Position numbers and translations under genes: made by a program. Source: Coffea arabica (Eukaryota; Streptophyta; Magnoliopsida; Gentianales; Rubiaceae). From it: a stretch of 64,000 nt of DNA. The notes beneath the pieces were generated by a model. It did no database searches, was not told the DNA's origin, and was given only the letters and a program-made list of their open reading frames with translations. Location of the stretch: positions 12,670,466-12,734,465 of the forward strand of contig NC_092322.1 of assembly GCF_036785885.1 (NCBI RefSeq). The letters run 5' to 3'. Positions 50,456 through 63,300 of this stretch are shown piece after piece. Position 1 is the first letter of the stretch. Each line of letters opens with the position of its first letter.

Positions 50456-51922
50456 ATGGCCTTGGCTAGGCCGGTTTTTTGTGAGTTGAAGTCCCAGAAT
50501 CCGGTTGTGGAGAAGAGTAGTAGCCTGGGGTTGAATTTGCAGGTTCAGAAGGCTAGAGTTCCTGCTGAGGTTACACAAACCAGTGGAGAAAATGGTGGTA
50601 GTAGTACTAGTAGTAGCAGTGCTAAGATTGTGTTGCAGCCAAGACTCTGTACTCTGAGGACTTATGGGTCTGATCGTGTTGGGGTGATGAAAACTAAGGG
50701 CGTGAACGGGGAAGATGATCAGATGCCTCGGTTTTTTGCTACTTTGTCTGAGTATATTGAGAGCTCGAAGAAGAGTCATGACTTTGAGATCATCTCTGGT
50801 CGTCTTGCCATGGTAAAATTCGACTTTTCTGCTTCATGGTACTAAGACCATATATGCCTTTGTCTCTTTTTTCTCCCATTCTCCATGCTATTGAGATAGA
50901 TAATATAAATGGTGCAAAACTGTTCATTTTTGTTTTGGAGATTTGACGCAAGCGATTGATTGGTCAAGCGAACACTTAGTATAGCTGGGGAAGAGTTTCT
51001 CATAAATTGTCACACAATAGTAGAATCAATTCATGGAGGAGAGATCATCTTCCTGTTTAAATTTTGTGCTGTGGGGATTGAGAATTGGAGAGAGTTTAAG
51101 AAACTGGAAAATCCCATAGTTTAACAGTAGTGAATATTAGTCGTTTATTATTTTAGTGTCTACACTTTCTCGTGCTATTTATTGGCATCGAAAATTGTTA
51201 ATGTCTCGGATCGAAAATTGTTCTATGGCATGATCTTACCTTATAGAAAAAGGAGACAAGATAAAATAATGCACTCAAAGATGAAAAAGAACAGAGGACT
51301 TTACATGTAAGTGGAAGCAATTTGGTTGCAGTGATGATTGATGAGTTGCAGTTTTATATGCTGATTGAGGAGGTGATCACTTGATAACAGAAAAAGGTGG
51401 ATTTTGACTCCAGTAAACGTAGATTGTCATTTGTTCATCAAATCTAATATGGTGTATGTTTATAAATACACTTGGTAACATGACTAGCTAATATCATTTC
51501 TCCATTTGTTATTTATTTGGATATGCACGAGCAGGCCTAAAATCACTTTTAACTCCCTCACAAAATTAATCACATAAATCATCTGTAAAGTTTCTTGATT
51601 CATTCCTCATAGTCTGAAGTATTAGTTTCATCCCTTCTCTATCTTCCAGGTTGTGTTTGCAGCCACGGTTGGCACAGAGGTAGTGACAGGCAATTCCATA
51701 TTCAGAAAGATGGATTTACAAGGCATTGCAGGAACTGCAGGGTTTTGTGTGGCAGCTGTAACTTGTGCTGCAGTTTTCGCCTGGTTTTCCAGTGCTCGCA
51801 ATAGAGTGGGTCGAATCTTTACAGTCAGTTGCAACACGTTTATCGAATCACTGATCGATCAAATCATCGATGGCTTGTTTTATGATAATAATGATTTCGA
51901 CGATTGGTCTGATGACATCTGA
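50456..51922 (+). CDS. SEP2: stress enhanced protein 2-like, two-helix LHC-type protein
   Basis: SEP2 belongs to the light-harvesting-like (LIL) proteins of the thylakoid membrane, induced by high light and thought to bind pigments for photoprotection. Exon 1 is 50456-50812 and exon 2 is 51650-51922, GT-AG in phase 0, for 209 residues. The N-terminus (1-55) is a likely plastid transit peptide rich in Ser, Val and Gln. The family block IVLQPRLCTLRTYGSDR is followed by SKKSHDFEIISGRLAM, the first chlorophyll-binding helix motif (E..SGRLAM), split exactly at the intron. Exon 2 continues the helix (VVFAATVGTEVVTGNS), adds a second hydrophobic helix (GFCVAAVTCAAVFAWFSSAR) and ends with the SEP2-type tail RVGRIFTVSCNTFIESLIDQ and DDWSDDI. 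It looks intact. Its Arabidopsis counterpart (At2g21970, from memory) lies close to RKP and PROPEP6. Confidence 0.96.
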
Positions 51923-53688
51923 GAAATACGGCAGGAAGATTTAGTCATCATCTATCAGCACTCAGAAGCAATGTGCAGCAACTTTGGTTTCTGCAGTCTG
52001 AATCTTCCATTTAGCAGTCTACAGAAAATTAGAAATGGTCTAAATGACAACTCGTTATACTCAAAGAAGATTGTAAATTAGTGATCATGGCTGTGTAAAG
52101 CATAGTTAATACAGAGAGAAGGATTAGGCAAAAGCATATATACATATACATGTGTATATATATGTGTGTGTGTGTGAGATCAACTCATCTTTGTCCTGAG
52201 GGATCATGGTTCATTAATCATATTATCTATGATTAACTAACTGAAAGGATCCAGGACTTTAATAAGGTTAAGCTGTAAGAATTCAACAAGTCTGTAGTCA
52301 GTCTGAAGAGCTTCTTGATTATCTCTTATTTGGCTGAAGAGCACAAGGGGTTGAAGCCTTGAAGGTTCCTATTTCCAACAGTATTTGGTCAATTTCCATG
52401 TGTGATGCAGAAAAACAAGATGCTTGATAGAACCTTTGGTTATACTAATTGGTAAATCATGATTGGCAAATACAACTTCTTGGTAATTTGCACTAGAGAT
52501 GGTTTTGATGTTTTTGCACTGAGAATGTGAATGAAATTCTTACTAAATCTATTGTTTCCATTGATATGCAATCAATTTCAGGTACATATATTGACTAAAT
52601 CAGTGAATTGAAAAGGGCTATGAAGCATCAAAAACATGATAAAATTTCGGCTAAAAATAGATCATAGAGGCTTTTAGCATGACTTTTTTGACAAATGTAA
52701 CATAGGCTGGATAACAATCCTCAAGTTTCTTTGAAAAGTATATACTATAAGGATTAATCTTCTGTACACTGACATGATATATATTTTTATTATTAAATGT
52801 ATGACACATAATTCAAATTTAAATTTAAAACTCAAATTTTGCATATGTATCGTTTATCCAGCCGTGATTATGTATACACCGTCAGTGTATATAAGATTTA
52901 TTTATACTACAAACGTGTAACATTTTCAAGAAAAATATGAAAACGTGGGGGGAAGTAAGAAAGAAGTTGCCAAACAAAAATGCCTGTAATATTAACTATT
53001 GAGGTAAGAAAAATTCCACCTTTTTTGTTCGTTTCCCTGCAACAATCAGCAATCAGGTCAAAAATAATCATTGAGGGGGGAAAGAAAATCGTTTACGAAA
53101 ATTCATAGGTAATTTGTGAATTGTGATCGATATTTCGATACAATAGTAAGAAAATGACAAGATTATCCCTCTCCAGGCAATTTGTGAATTGTGATGGTAG
53201 TTGATTTGACTTGTTTTATGGCAGTTTTGCTATCATATCAGTGGTAAAATTTATGGTGACAATAATAAAACTTGAGACTTGATAATTATGCGAGCCTACA
53301 TAAATTTTAATTGTCTCGCGCGCAATTAAAACAAAAACATTATAATTTTACACAACAACAAGTCAAGTCACTTTCTTCTTTGCTTTTTTGTTCAAATTAA
53401 GTAGAAAACAAATTTGGAATTGGATTTAATATAGTAAAATTGAATAACAAAATTTTGAATTTTTTCCAGTATGGAATTTAGTAAAAATCAAGAACCCGTT
53501 TGAATTGCTATTTTTGTGAGTTTTTTTTTTTTGTTGTAAGGAAATGTACTATAGTGATTTGATTAACGTTAACGTGAGATAAAAATTGACAGTTATAAAA
53601 TGTGTTCATAAAAAATATAAAAATGCTTCTGCAAAAAACTCTAATCTAAAGAAGGGCCAAATTTAGATGGTAATTTAGCAACTTGTCT
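51923..53688. other. SEP2 3' UTR and spacer
   Basis: The 3' UTR probably runs to about 52160, with TA/TG microsatellites at 52138-52177. A MITE lies at 52755-52905. A fragment starting CCCGTTTGAATTGCTATTTT near 53488 resembles the start CTGTTTGGATTGCTGTTTCT at 54850 inside the first DPE1 intron, so both may be remnants of one MITE family. No coding region is supported. Confidence 0.5.
52755..52905. mobile_element. MITE with TACACTGACA-type inverted ends
   Basis: The left end TTAATCTTCTGTACACTGAC matches the right end read in reverse, ATAAATCTTATATACACTGA, over about 20 bases. The inside is AT-rich with CAAATTTAAATTTAAA. It is related to 42241-42415. Confidence 0.6.
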
Positions 53689-53691
53689 TTA

Positions 53692-54137
53692 GGCACTGTT
53701 AGCATTGATGGAATGGGAGGGAAAAGAAAGTAGAGGTATTGGAAGGATTTGGTTTTTATTATTTGGATTTATTTTTGAGAAAGGAAAGGAAAGAATAGGG
53801 AGGAAATGGGTCGAGTTATTTTATTGAGTTATAACTTCCATCAAAAAAATAGGCAGAAAAGGGAAATGAAACTAAATCAATTGAAATAACTTAAAATTTT
53901 TTTAAAAGATCACTTTTTCCTTTCCTTTCAATAAATTAACACTTGATATTTTCCTTTTCTTTCTTTTCCTTTTTCAATCCAAATAAAAATTCAGTATTTT
54001 TTTTTTCCTTCCATACTTAATAATTCAAACAAAATGGACAGAAATCACTTTCTTCTACTTTCATTTCTTTTTTTTTTTTTTCCCATTGATATCCTTTCCT
54101 TTGCTTTGCCTTCCCTTCCTTCCATCCAAACGGCGCC
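53692..54137. mobile_element. Tourist/Harbinger-like MITE with TTA duplication
   Basis: TTA flanks both ends (53689-53691 and 54138-54140). The ends are GGCACTGTTAGCATTGATGG and, in reverse, GGCGCCGTTTGGATGGAAGG. The left arm is almost all purine (GGGAGGGAAAAGAAAG) and the right arm almost all pyrimidine (CCTTCCCTTCCTTCC). It has no coding capacity. It ends about 235 bases before the DPE1 start codon, so it may form part of that promoter. Confidence 0.75.
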
Positions 54138-54373
54138 TTAGCAATAACTTTTCTTCCAGTGTCCACGTGTATTCACGTGTTCTCTGCTCCCTGCCTACAC
54201 TCCTCCCACTCCACTCCACTCTGAGCTTCCATTTTAAAAACGCAATTTTCAGGGAAAAAAATTATAAATCCTACAAACATATAATTTCAATAAATAAAAT
54301 AAAATAAAGATTCAGAAGTTTAAATACATCATCGAATCCCTATGGAAGCTTTTTTCCTAGTTTCGGAGTTGGA

Positions 54374-57300
54374 ATGGTAATTCAGATGTCTTCTCTTTTA
54401 CAGATACCGACTCTTTTTCCTCCACCTCAGTTGTCACCGCCGGCCACCACCAACGCCCTCGCCGTACCTCCATTTACCGCCAAATTGACTCCGAACTTGA
54501 CTAGCCGGAAAAAGTGTCTTACTGCAGTGTATTTCCAGAACGGCCGCGGCGGTGCGGTCGTCGTCGGTGAGGACTTGCCGCCTGACTACGAGGACTGGCA
54601 TCCGAAGGAGGCTTCTGATTCTAGTAGCCGTAGAAGAGCCGGTGTGCTCCTCCATCCGACGTCGTTTCCTGGACCTTATGGAATCGGTGATCTTGGTCCT
54701 CGGGCCTTTCGTTTCCTCGATTGGCTTCATCTTGCCGGCTGCTCCGTTTGGCAGGTATATTCTCTACAAGTTTAGCATTTTAAGTCATACTGGTTATTGA
54801 AGCTTTTTCCTGAGAAAAATTCAGTGCTGGGAGTAGTCAATTGGGAGAAGTTGAGGCTCTGTTTGGATTGCTGTTTCTGTGCGTATTTTTTTTTTTCTTT
54901 TGCTGTTTCTGTAGGTTGTTTTTTTTTAATAAATTTTTATTTTTACTGTAGCACTTTTTTCAGATTAATGTCATATGAGTGTTTGGATTAAAAGAAAAAG
55001 CAGTGGTTGTAAAACGCAGGTATGGAATTTTCCAAGATATGTTTGAGCGTTTGATCATACCATGACCCTCATTTTCGAGCATTTCCATCGGAAATTTAGA
55101 TATGTTGGCACTGGAGGCAGTCAATCATGAAAATAGGCTGATAAAGTTTTGACTTTGACAATACATGTGTATATAGTATATATTTTCAAGGTAAGGTTGA
55201 CCATGTTTAAACTTTGTTAAGTTTTTTAAGGTATGAAATGAACTAATATATTCAATTACTCAGGAAAGTGACAAATTTGTTAAGAAATATCAGAGAAAGC
55301 AATGATTTTGGAGTGCTATCTCTAGTAATTTTCATTCTAGTAGCTTATAGTCTAGAAAGTTTTTTACTTCTAGTTCACATCCTTTTCGGTCCCAATACCT
55401 AAAGCAATATGAAAGAGTATGCCATAGCAGTTTGCTAGAAGATGTAGTACACTCTTTTGTATATAACTTTAGATTCCTCAACTCAATTTTGTGACTTCAG
55501 TTGATGAGTGGTTTGAGGTGTTACATTACATGTGTGGTTGCAGGTTCTTCCTCTAGTTCCACCAGGAAGGAGAGCCAATGAAGAAGGCTCACCCTATTCT
55601 GGCCAGGTGATTGTAATCTCAGTTTTTTTCCCAATTTCTATGAAGAAGCAAATATTAGGACGAGCAGTAAATAAGGAGAAGATCTAATTTGGGAAATTTA
55701 ATCAGCATAAAGTTCTAAATTGTAATGTGAAAAGGCAGATTTTCTAGATGTCTTTCTTCTTTTTCCTATCTGGGAAAGTGAAATAAAATTTAATTCGTTC
55801 CAGAGAAGGATAGAACTTTTGTTTTCTGGAATGCATCCCTTAATCTCTCATCTGCTTTGAGTTCAGGACTAAGGGATTCATGTATATGCTTTTCTGTTTT
55901 ATCATGTACACTCACATCATGAAACACATCATGACACCATGTCCATTTTCTTTCTGAGCTCCCTTACGACAATTAGTGGTGTAATTGAGTCTAGTCAAGC
56001 TCGAGTTTTACCATACTCGAGCTCAAACTCGACCACTAATAGCTATGATCGAGCTTGAGCTCATCAAGTTTTAAATTTTGCAACTTGAGCTTGACTTGCG
56101 GCATACTCAAGCTCAAGCTCAAGCTCAAGTTGAGCAAGTCACAAACCCAGGAATTTCATGTCTTAAATCTTAAAAAAAAGAGTTTTCACAGCCAAAAAAA
56201 AGTCAAGAAATTCCAAAACCTTAAAAAATTCAACTGCATATTCAGATTCATAGGAACCCAAAAGACGCACAAGAAGGTTCATTGTTGCCTATGTTCTCAA
56301 GAGTCCAGATCATCAGAAATGAGTGAAAGACCTTTTGTAAACCAAAATTTTGTCCTCATACAATTTTCAAAAATGAAAATACAGATAATAGAAATCTAAT
56401 AGTACCTGTAAATCCTGTAGCACCCAGATCAGTAAAACGAACAATCATGTAGGTTTGCATTTTCTACTTTGGACTCTGATTATGAACCAAAGTACCAAAA
56501 CCCAAAATCTAAAGCAACGATGACAAGACATGAGGGCAAGGGAGTGATGAAGAAGAGGTAATTAAGAGCATGAGATGCAGAGATCGGGGGCAAGAGAGTT
56601 AGTAAGCAGAGGGAAAGAGAGATGAGGGGATTTGGGGGTGGTGGTGGCTGGAAATTAACGAAAGCAAAGTGAGAGAGAAGGGTGGGGTGTGGTATACATG
56701 GGGTAGCTTTAAGAAGGATTTACAAATAATTTTTCACACACACACACACACACACACACGCATATATATATATATATAATTGATATGTATGAAGCTTGAT
56801 AAGGCTCGCTAGTAGCTCGAGCTCGACTTGATTTCTTAATCAAGCTACTTGAACTCGAGCTCATGCTCGAGCTCAATTTTTATCGAGTAAAGTATTCTTT
56901 GAGCTGAGTACCAACGTACTCGCGAGTAGCACCCCTAATGATAATCCCTGTTAGTTATTGTGTAGCAATTTTTTCTTAAGCATGGAGGGGAAAAGCTAAT
57001 TATTTGTTGTTTATTTTTGTTGTGCTGATGGTAACCTTGTTAATCATCATTTTTAGGATGCAAATTGTGGCAACACCCTTTTAATCTCTCTTGATGAACT
57101 TGTGGAAGATGGTCTTTTGTCGAAGGATGAGCTTCCTAAACCACTGTGAGGATTCTTACAGTATTGTTCTGGTCATCTTGATTTATTTCTCAAAGGTTGG
57201 AATTTCCCCTCTTTTTCTTTGTTCATGCAGAGATATCGACCATGTGAATTTCTCAACTGTTGCTAAGATAAAGGATCCATTGATAGAAAAGGTAAAAGTT

Positions 57301-60300
57301 CCCACATCTTTTCTGCTAGATTCCATGGTTTGGCATGAGTTATTGGCTCTTGAGTGACTTTAAGGGTATGTTTATGAAACCTAAATTGAACATTACTGTT
57401 GAAAATGGAGGAAATGTTTGGGCTTACTTTATATTCCTTTTTCAAAGAAGGCCTCAGGTTTGCACTTTGATGGGGCCTAACTTTTTCTTACTCAAAATAT
57501 GGTGTAAAGCCATTTGATGGCTGTGTACTTGCTCAAACGATTACTACAGAGCTTGGTTTGTCTTCTCTATCTGGCAGCTAGAGTTGATTCAGAAAAAGAA
57601 TTCAGGAAACAAAATAACTAAGAAAATGGAAACCTAAATGGTATGTATCCCCCTTAAAGTGAGTTGTATTCCATTTTAACATCAAATAACTTTCAGAAGA
57701 TGAGGCTGAATCTAGAAATAGTGCTGTGCAGTTGTGTATAGACTGAAAGATTATTTAGGCGTTTATCCCTGGTGCTCTGCCTTTTATGGTTCTTCAGGAC
57801 AAGAAACTTTTATTCACAAGTAGCAAGGTCTTATGGACCATGAAAACCAATCGCTATTTGGTAATGCAAATTATGCTTATGGATCACAATTGAAACCCAG
57901 AATTAGTAAGTAAAGTTCAGTTCCAGCACTGTGCAATTTTGCATTTAACTCTTCTTTGTACTATACTAATTCTGAACCAATCTGATAATTTCAGTCTTTG
58001 TTCTCATATACCCTTTTTTTACTTGCTTTCTGATTAGGCGAGCAGTATATGCCCTTCTCTAGCCTGGCTAAAGCAGCAAACTCTAGAGCTAGGGCTTTGT
58101 TCACCTTTGGACACGAACATTATTCCGTTCTCAGCGGAAACCCACCTTACAAATTGAACGGCAATAAGATAAGCTGACCTTCAATCTAAGACAGCGCTGA
58201 GTGCTGATAGCTTGTAGTGAAAAGCCCCCTTATGAAACCAGTTGAAAGCAGCCTTTGGTACTTAAGTAGTTAAGGTTTGGAAACCCCCCCCCCCTCTCCC
58301 CCAAGCGGCTAGAAAGCTGTAACTAAAGGACTTTCAGTTTGAATAGGATAGCATAAAGTGTATTTGTACGAATGGAAACACTCTGTCAAAAGAAGCTCAT
58401 GCTAACCTGCTTCAACTTTATTCTCTAACTTTTTGGCATGTTGAACTAATTGTACTTGGTTAAAAGTTATATGAAGCACGGGAAAACAAAGTCAAAAGAA
58501 AATGGATACAGATAGGAGACGCACAAGAAACCATGCTAAGCAGTTTTTGGGTTCTGTGTTCTTTCAGATTCTTAGTGTAAAACTTTTTCTGTATTTGTTT
58601 TATGCTAAACCTTGGCTCATGGAACAATTGGCAACTTTAAGGTGCAACAAATGTTTTTGTGCTATATTTTTCTACTGACTCATTTTTTTCCTTATGTGTC
58701 TGTGTATTTTCGCTGTGCGATTTGTTTATCATTTATACATTCCGCAAACCAGAACTATATTTTACTTACATGGGGACTCTTCTCCACATATGTACTTAGG
58801 CTGCAAAGAGGCTTATTTTGAGTGGTGGTGAGCTCAAAAGTCAGCTTGAGCGTTTTCGGAAGGATCAAGATGTTGCAAGTAAGTGGCATATCCCTTTGTG
58901 AATCATTTTTGTATCAAGCTGAGAAGCAACTTTGTGATATCTCTGATGCTCTTACTCTAGTTTGCACTCTAGTTTAGACTTTTGTTGGCAATGGTAGTGA
59001 CAAGTACTAGTTATGGAAGACAGTGGGGATTATGATTTCCCCTTTCCTAATGCAGTACATCTGCCAGGCTTCTGGTCAGGATGACATTGATTTTAAGGAC
59101 TTCGAGGTATAACTTTTCTTTTCCTTGTGTCCCCGTACAAGACAAACCCATAGGTATGTTTTGGTTTGGTCAGTTGTGTAGTGTTTTATTTAGTTGATTG
59201 GTGGAACTTATTTTTGTAGTGGTGCTTTATACACTGAAACAAAATGGTTGAATGTGTCATAATTTTAACATGTTGCCTGACCTTAAGCACAGAGAGTTTC
59301 CTATTCTGCATTATCTAAGCCAATCAATGCTGTAAGTTTTCGGTCTTAGCTGCTTTTGCCTTAGGACATTTTGGAATGTTCCTTCAGTTTACTTTATCTA
59401 TTCATGAGATACAATTTTGCAACGAGAGAGACGCTCCTTATATTCCATTTGGACATGCAAATACCAATATTAGCCGTACACTTAACAAGCAGTTATGCAA
59501 TACTCGCAGGCTTTTGGTAATTATGGTCCTCACTTAACAGGTTGGCTTGAAGATGCTGCATATTTTGCTGCTATTGATGATTCTTTAAATACTTTTAGCT
59601 GGTATGATTGGCCTGAACCACTGAAAAATCGCCATCTTGCAGCATTGGAAGAGATTTATCAAACTAGGAAGGATTTTGTATGGTCCATCTTAACTTTCCA
59701 GTGCTTTCCTGCCTTATGCTTCTTTTAGTTGTCAAGACTTGATTCTCAACTACCTTGTGACGATTAATATTCACTTTCTTGCACAGATTGACATATTTGT
59801 CGCTCAACAGTTTTTATTCCAGAGGCAGTGGCAAAAAATTCATGATTATGCTCACAAGAAAGGAATTAGTATAATGGGAGACATGCCAATTTATGTTGGT
59901 TATCATAGTGCAGATGTTTGGGCAAATAAGAAACAGTTTTTGCTGGTTAGTCATTATTTGATAAAATATTTTGATCTTCGAAATTATTTTGACAAGGTTC
60001 TAAAGGCTATTCAACTTCCTCTAACTTCCTATACATGCTATGACAGAATAGGAGTGGTTTTCCTGTCCTAGTAAGTGGTGTTCCACCTGATGCTTTTAGT
60101 GAAACCGGTCAACTTTGGGAGAGGTACTATTGATTCCATAACTAGTGTGCAAGGATGTAAAGATATCTGCCTTTCATATTAATGCTTTTCAGGGAGTATA
60201 ATGTTATTATGGATTATATTTGAACACTAAGACCATGCTTACCAATAATTTTCAATAACTCATTCATCTAAGATTGATCATTTACTATTTGCTTAATTAT

Positions 60301-63300
60301 TCTACTCCTACATTAGTCAAGTGATCATCATTCTCGAACATTTTCAAGTGCTTTAGTGTTTGGTATTTATCAGAAATAAGTATTTAGCATTTGCAGCTGG
60401 CTAGTCGCGAATGTAATGCTTGTCAGAGATGCACATGCAGATTTAGCAGTGCATCTGTGATTCTTGCTTCAGACTCGTGTAAAAGCTTCTACACCGTTTG
60501 ATAGTAAGGTTAATTTTAAAAAAGGCCCTTAGTATCTATTGTTCTTCTATGGATGGAAGTAATAATGATGAAAAGTGTGAAAGAAAAATATTTTGGTGAC
60601 ACCGCTAAAAAAAATGATAGTATCCAGCTATGGTTTGTTTGCAGTCTGTGCTGTAGGGGATGATTCTTATAGAAGGTTTTGGTGGCCTTTCCTTTGAAGT
60701 TCTTTACCAATTAGTGCACGTAAAATTTAGATACTTTTGCTGAAGGAATTTAGTCTTACCATACACCTTTTACTTGATTTAGATGTGGAAACATATATCC
60801 ACTGATTGCAGTGAGAAACATGTTAGAATGCCTTAGTTTTCTTGGATCTGAAATGCGTTGCTATTTTAAATACCATGGAGGGACCTTGTTGTATGATGAG
60901 AGAGTGCTTTACTGCTTATATGCTTAGCCAGTGTGTTTTGGCAGGTTCTTGAAGAGAGAGAAATTAGTTTACCTGTTTTAGAATTTAGCCTTATGAAACA
61001 ATAAGATCTGCACCTATTGAAGTTATAAAGCAATAGAGGTAGTTCCCTTCTCTTAGTGGTTTTGGTGGTGGTTCTACTCTAAATCTCTCTTTGACATTCT
61101 TTGTTGATTTTGGACTATCTTTAATTGACAAAATATAAACATTAGGCGGTAGCTTTCATTCAAATATGGCTTGAGAGCATGTATAGAATTTGGAGAAAAC
61201 AAATGATCTCTAGTCTTGTAGATCATATATTTGACTTGATTATTAACTATGAGCTCTCTCTGTAAAGCCCCCTATATGATTGGAAAGCCATGGAGAAGGA
61301 TGGATTTTCTTGGTGGATACGCCGCATTAGACGGGCTCAAAATCTGTTTGATGAATTTCGGATTGATCACTTTAGAGGATTTGCTGGCTTTTGGGCTGTT
61401 CCTTCTGGTGAGGCCATTTTCAGTTTGCTGAATTTCTGGATTGTCTGAATATCTTATTGAACTACCAATATTTTGTGTCATGCCACTTATGCAGAAGCAA
61501 AAGTTGCAATGGTAGGAAGATGGAAGGTCAGATCTTTTTATCAGTATTTTTGGTTTTACATTTTCTTAACTATTAAAAGTAGTCACTGTGATTGTTTTTT
61601 AATTGCTGGTAGGTAGGACCTGGAAAACCTTTGTTTGATGCCATATTCAGAGCTGTTGGAAAGATCAATATTATAGCAGAAGACTTGGTATGTATGGGAA
61701 AAAAATTGGTTCTTCGGACATGTCCCTTTCAATTTTAGCTGCAACCATAGTCAGAATTTTGATTATTACTTACAAGGTTGTGGTGTCATTGACATTGTAT
61801 GCAATCAGCACGCATTGGTGAGGAGAATTTATATCTGAGAGCTGGATGGAAGTTTATGCTGCACACCATTCATCTTTAGCCTTTTTGTTTTCTATATAGT
61901 GCTCAAGTCTTATGCTTTCGTTATAAGGAGATCTGAGTTGACATGACTCGTGCCTATTGCCTTGACTACATGAATGGGTTACTATAGCTAATTATCGTCC
62001 TTGGTTTGCACTGCTTCATTTGCTTTATAATTTCTTGGCTAAGAGTGTTCTCAGTTATGTTTCAAGACTATGGCTTTAATTTCTCTGCATCTTGTATGTT
62101 TTGCTTCTTAATCCTGTAAATGAACCTCATCCTACTTATAATTTTCCTGAAGCTTATACTTGCCAAAACTAACCCTTTAAAGGCAAAATGACAGGGAGTG
62201 ATAACTGATGATGTGGTTCAGCTAAGAAAATCAATAGATGCACCAGGAATGGCTGTGCTTCAGTTTGGTATTCAGTCAATTTTCACTTTCTCTTGTTGTA
62301 CTCATAGTGAACGTCAATGGCTCTGAAAAACATTTTCTCTTGGTTCCTGTGTAGGGTTTGGAAGTGATGCAAAGAACCCTCATCTGCCTCACAAGCATGA
62401 GCACAATCAAGTTGTGTACACTGGAACTCATGATAATGACACTGTAATATCTCTATCTTTGTCTACGAAGTTGTAACTAATGATTTTCTTATTAAATCAA
62501 TTTATTTTTTCTTCATGAGGATCATATCAGGAGAGGATATGAGCCGTGCTGTTCAAATCGAAGGCAAAGACCCTTTACAGGATTAATTAATAAAACGAAT
62601 CACAATTTTGCCACCAAAATATAGCCAGTAAAATGCAATGGTTGTACAAAGCTGGACCACCTTTTGTCAAGTCAGTGTGTCTTCTGTCAGTAGAAGATTT
62701 ATTCCTCTCACTTCTTTCAGTTTACTACTCTTGTGGGAAAAATGTTTTGAAAATGTGCCAAAATGCTTTCCTTTCTTATTTATATGGTACAGTACTTGTT
62801 TATAGTTTCAAGACCAGCCCTTTCATAATTGCTAAGCAGTTCAGACCAAAAGCAGCCTCTGACAGTTTATTATGTGTTTCAGATCCGAGGATGGTGGGAT
62901 GTATTGCCGCAGTGGGAGAGAGACAATGTGAGTGTAGAATTTCTACAATGTTTAATTTCTGAAAAATTTTAGCTACACTTGAATGTGTATCCTGTCAATT
63001 CCCAATCCCCAGAAAAAAAAAAAAGAGAGAGGAAAGGATGCTTGTGAACTATTATATGGTACTTTTTCCCGAAAAGAATATGATTCCTTCTAGGATGCAT
63101 TCCTGTTATTATATTTGGAAAAATTCCTGTTATTATATTTGGAAAATTGGCGATACAGGTTATAAAGTATCTTGGAAGTATTGACCAAAATGAAATTTCA
63201 TGGGCACTGATCCGGGCTGCGCTTTCTTCGGTCGCTCGGACTGCAATAATACCAATGCAGGACATCCTTGGATTGGGAAGTTCAGCTAGGATGAATATCC

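Noticed and set aside
59056-59106. Possible extra DPE1 exon between exons 5 and 6
   Set aside because: TGCAG precedes it, but the frame needed by exon 5 meets a stop at once, and the family protein goes straight from exon 5 to SWLEDAAYF in exon 6.
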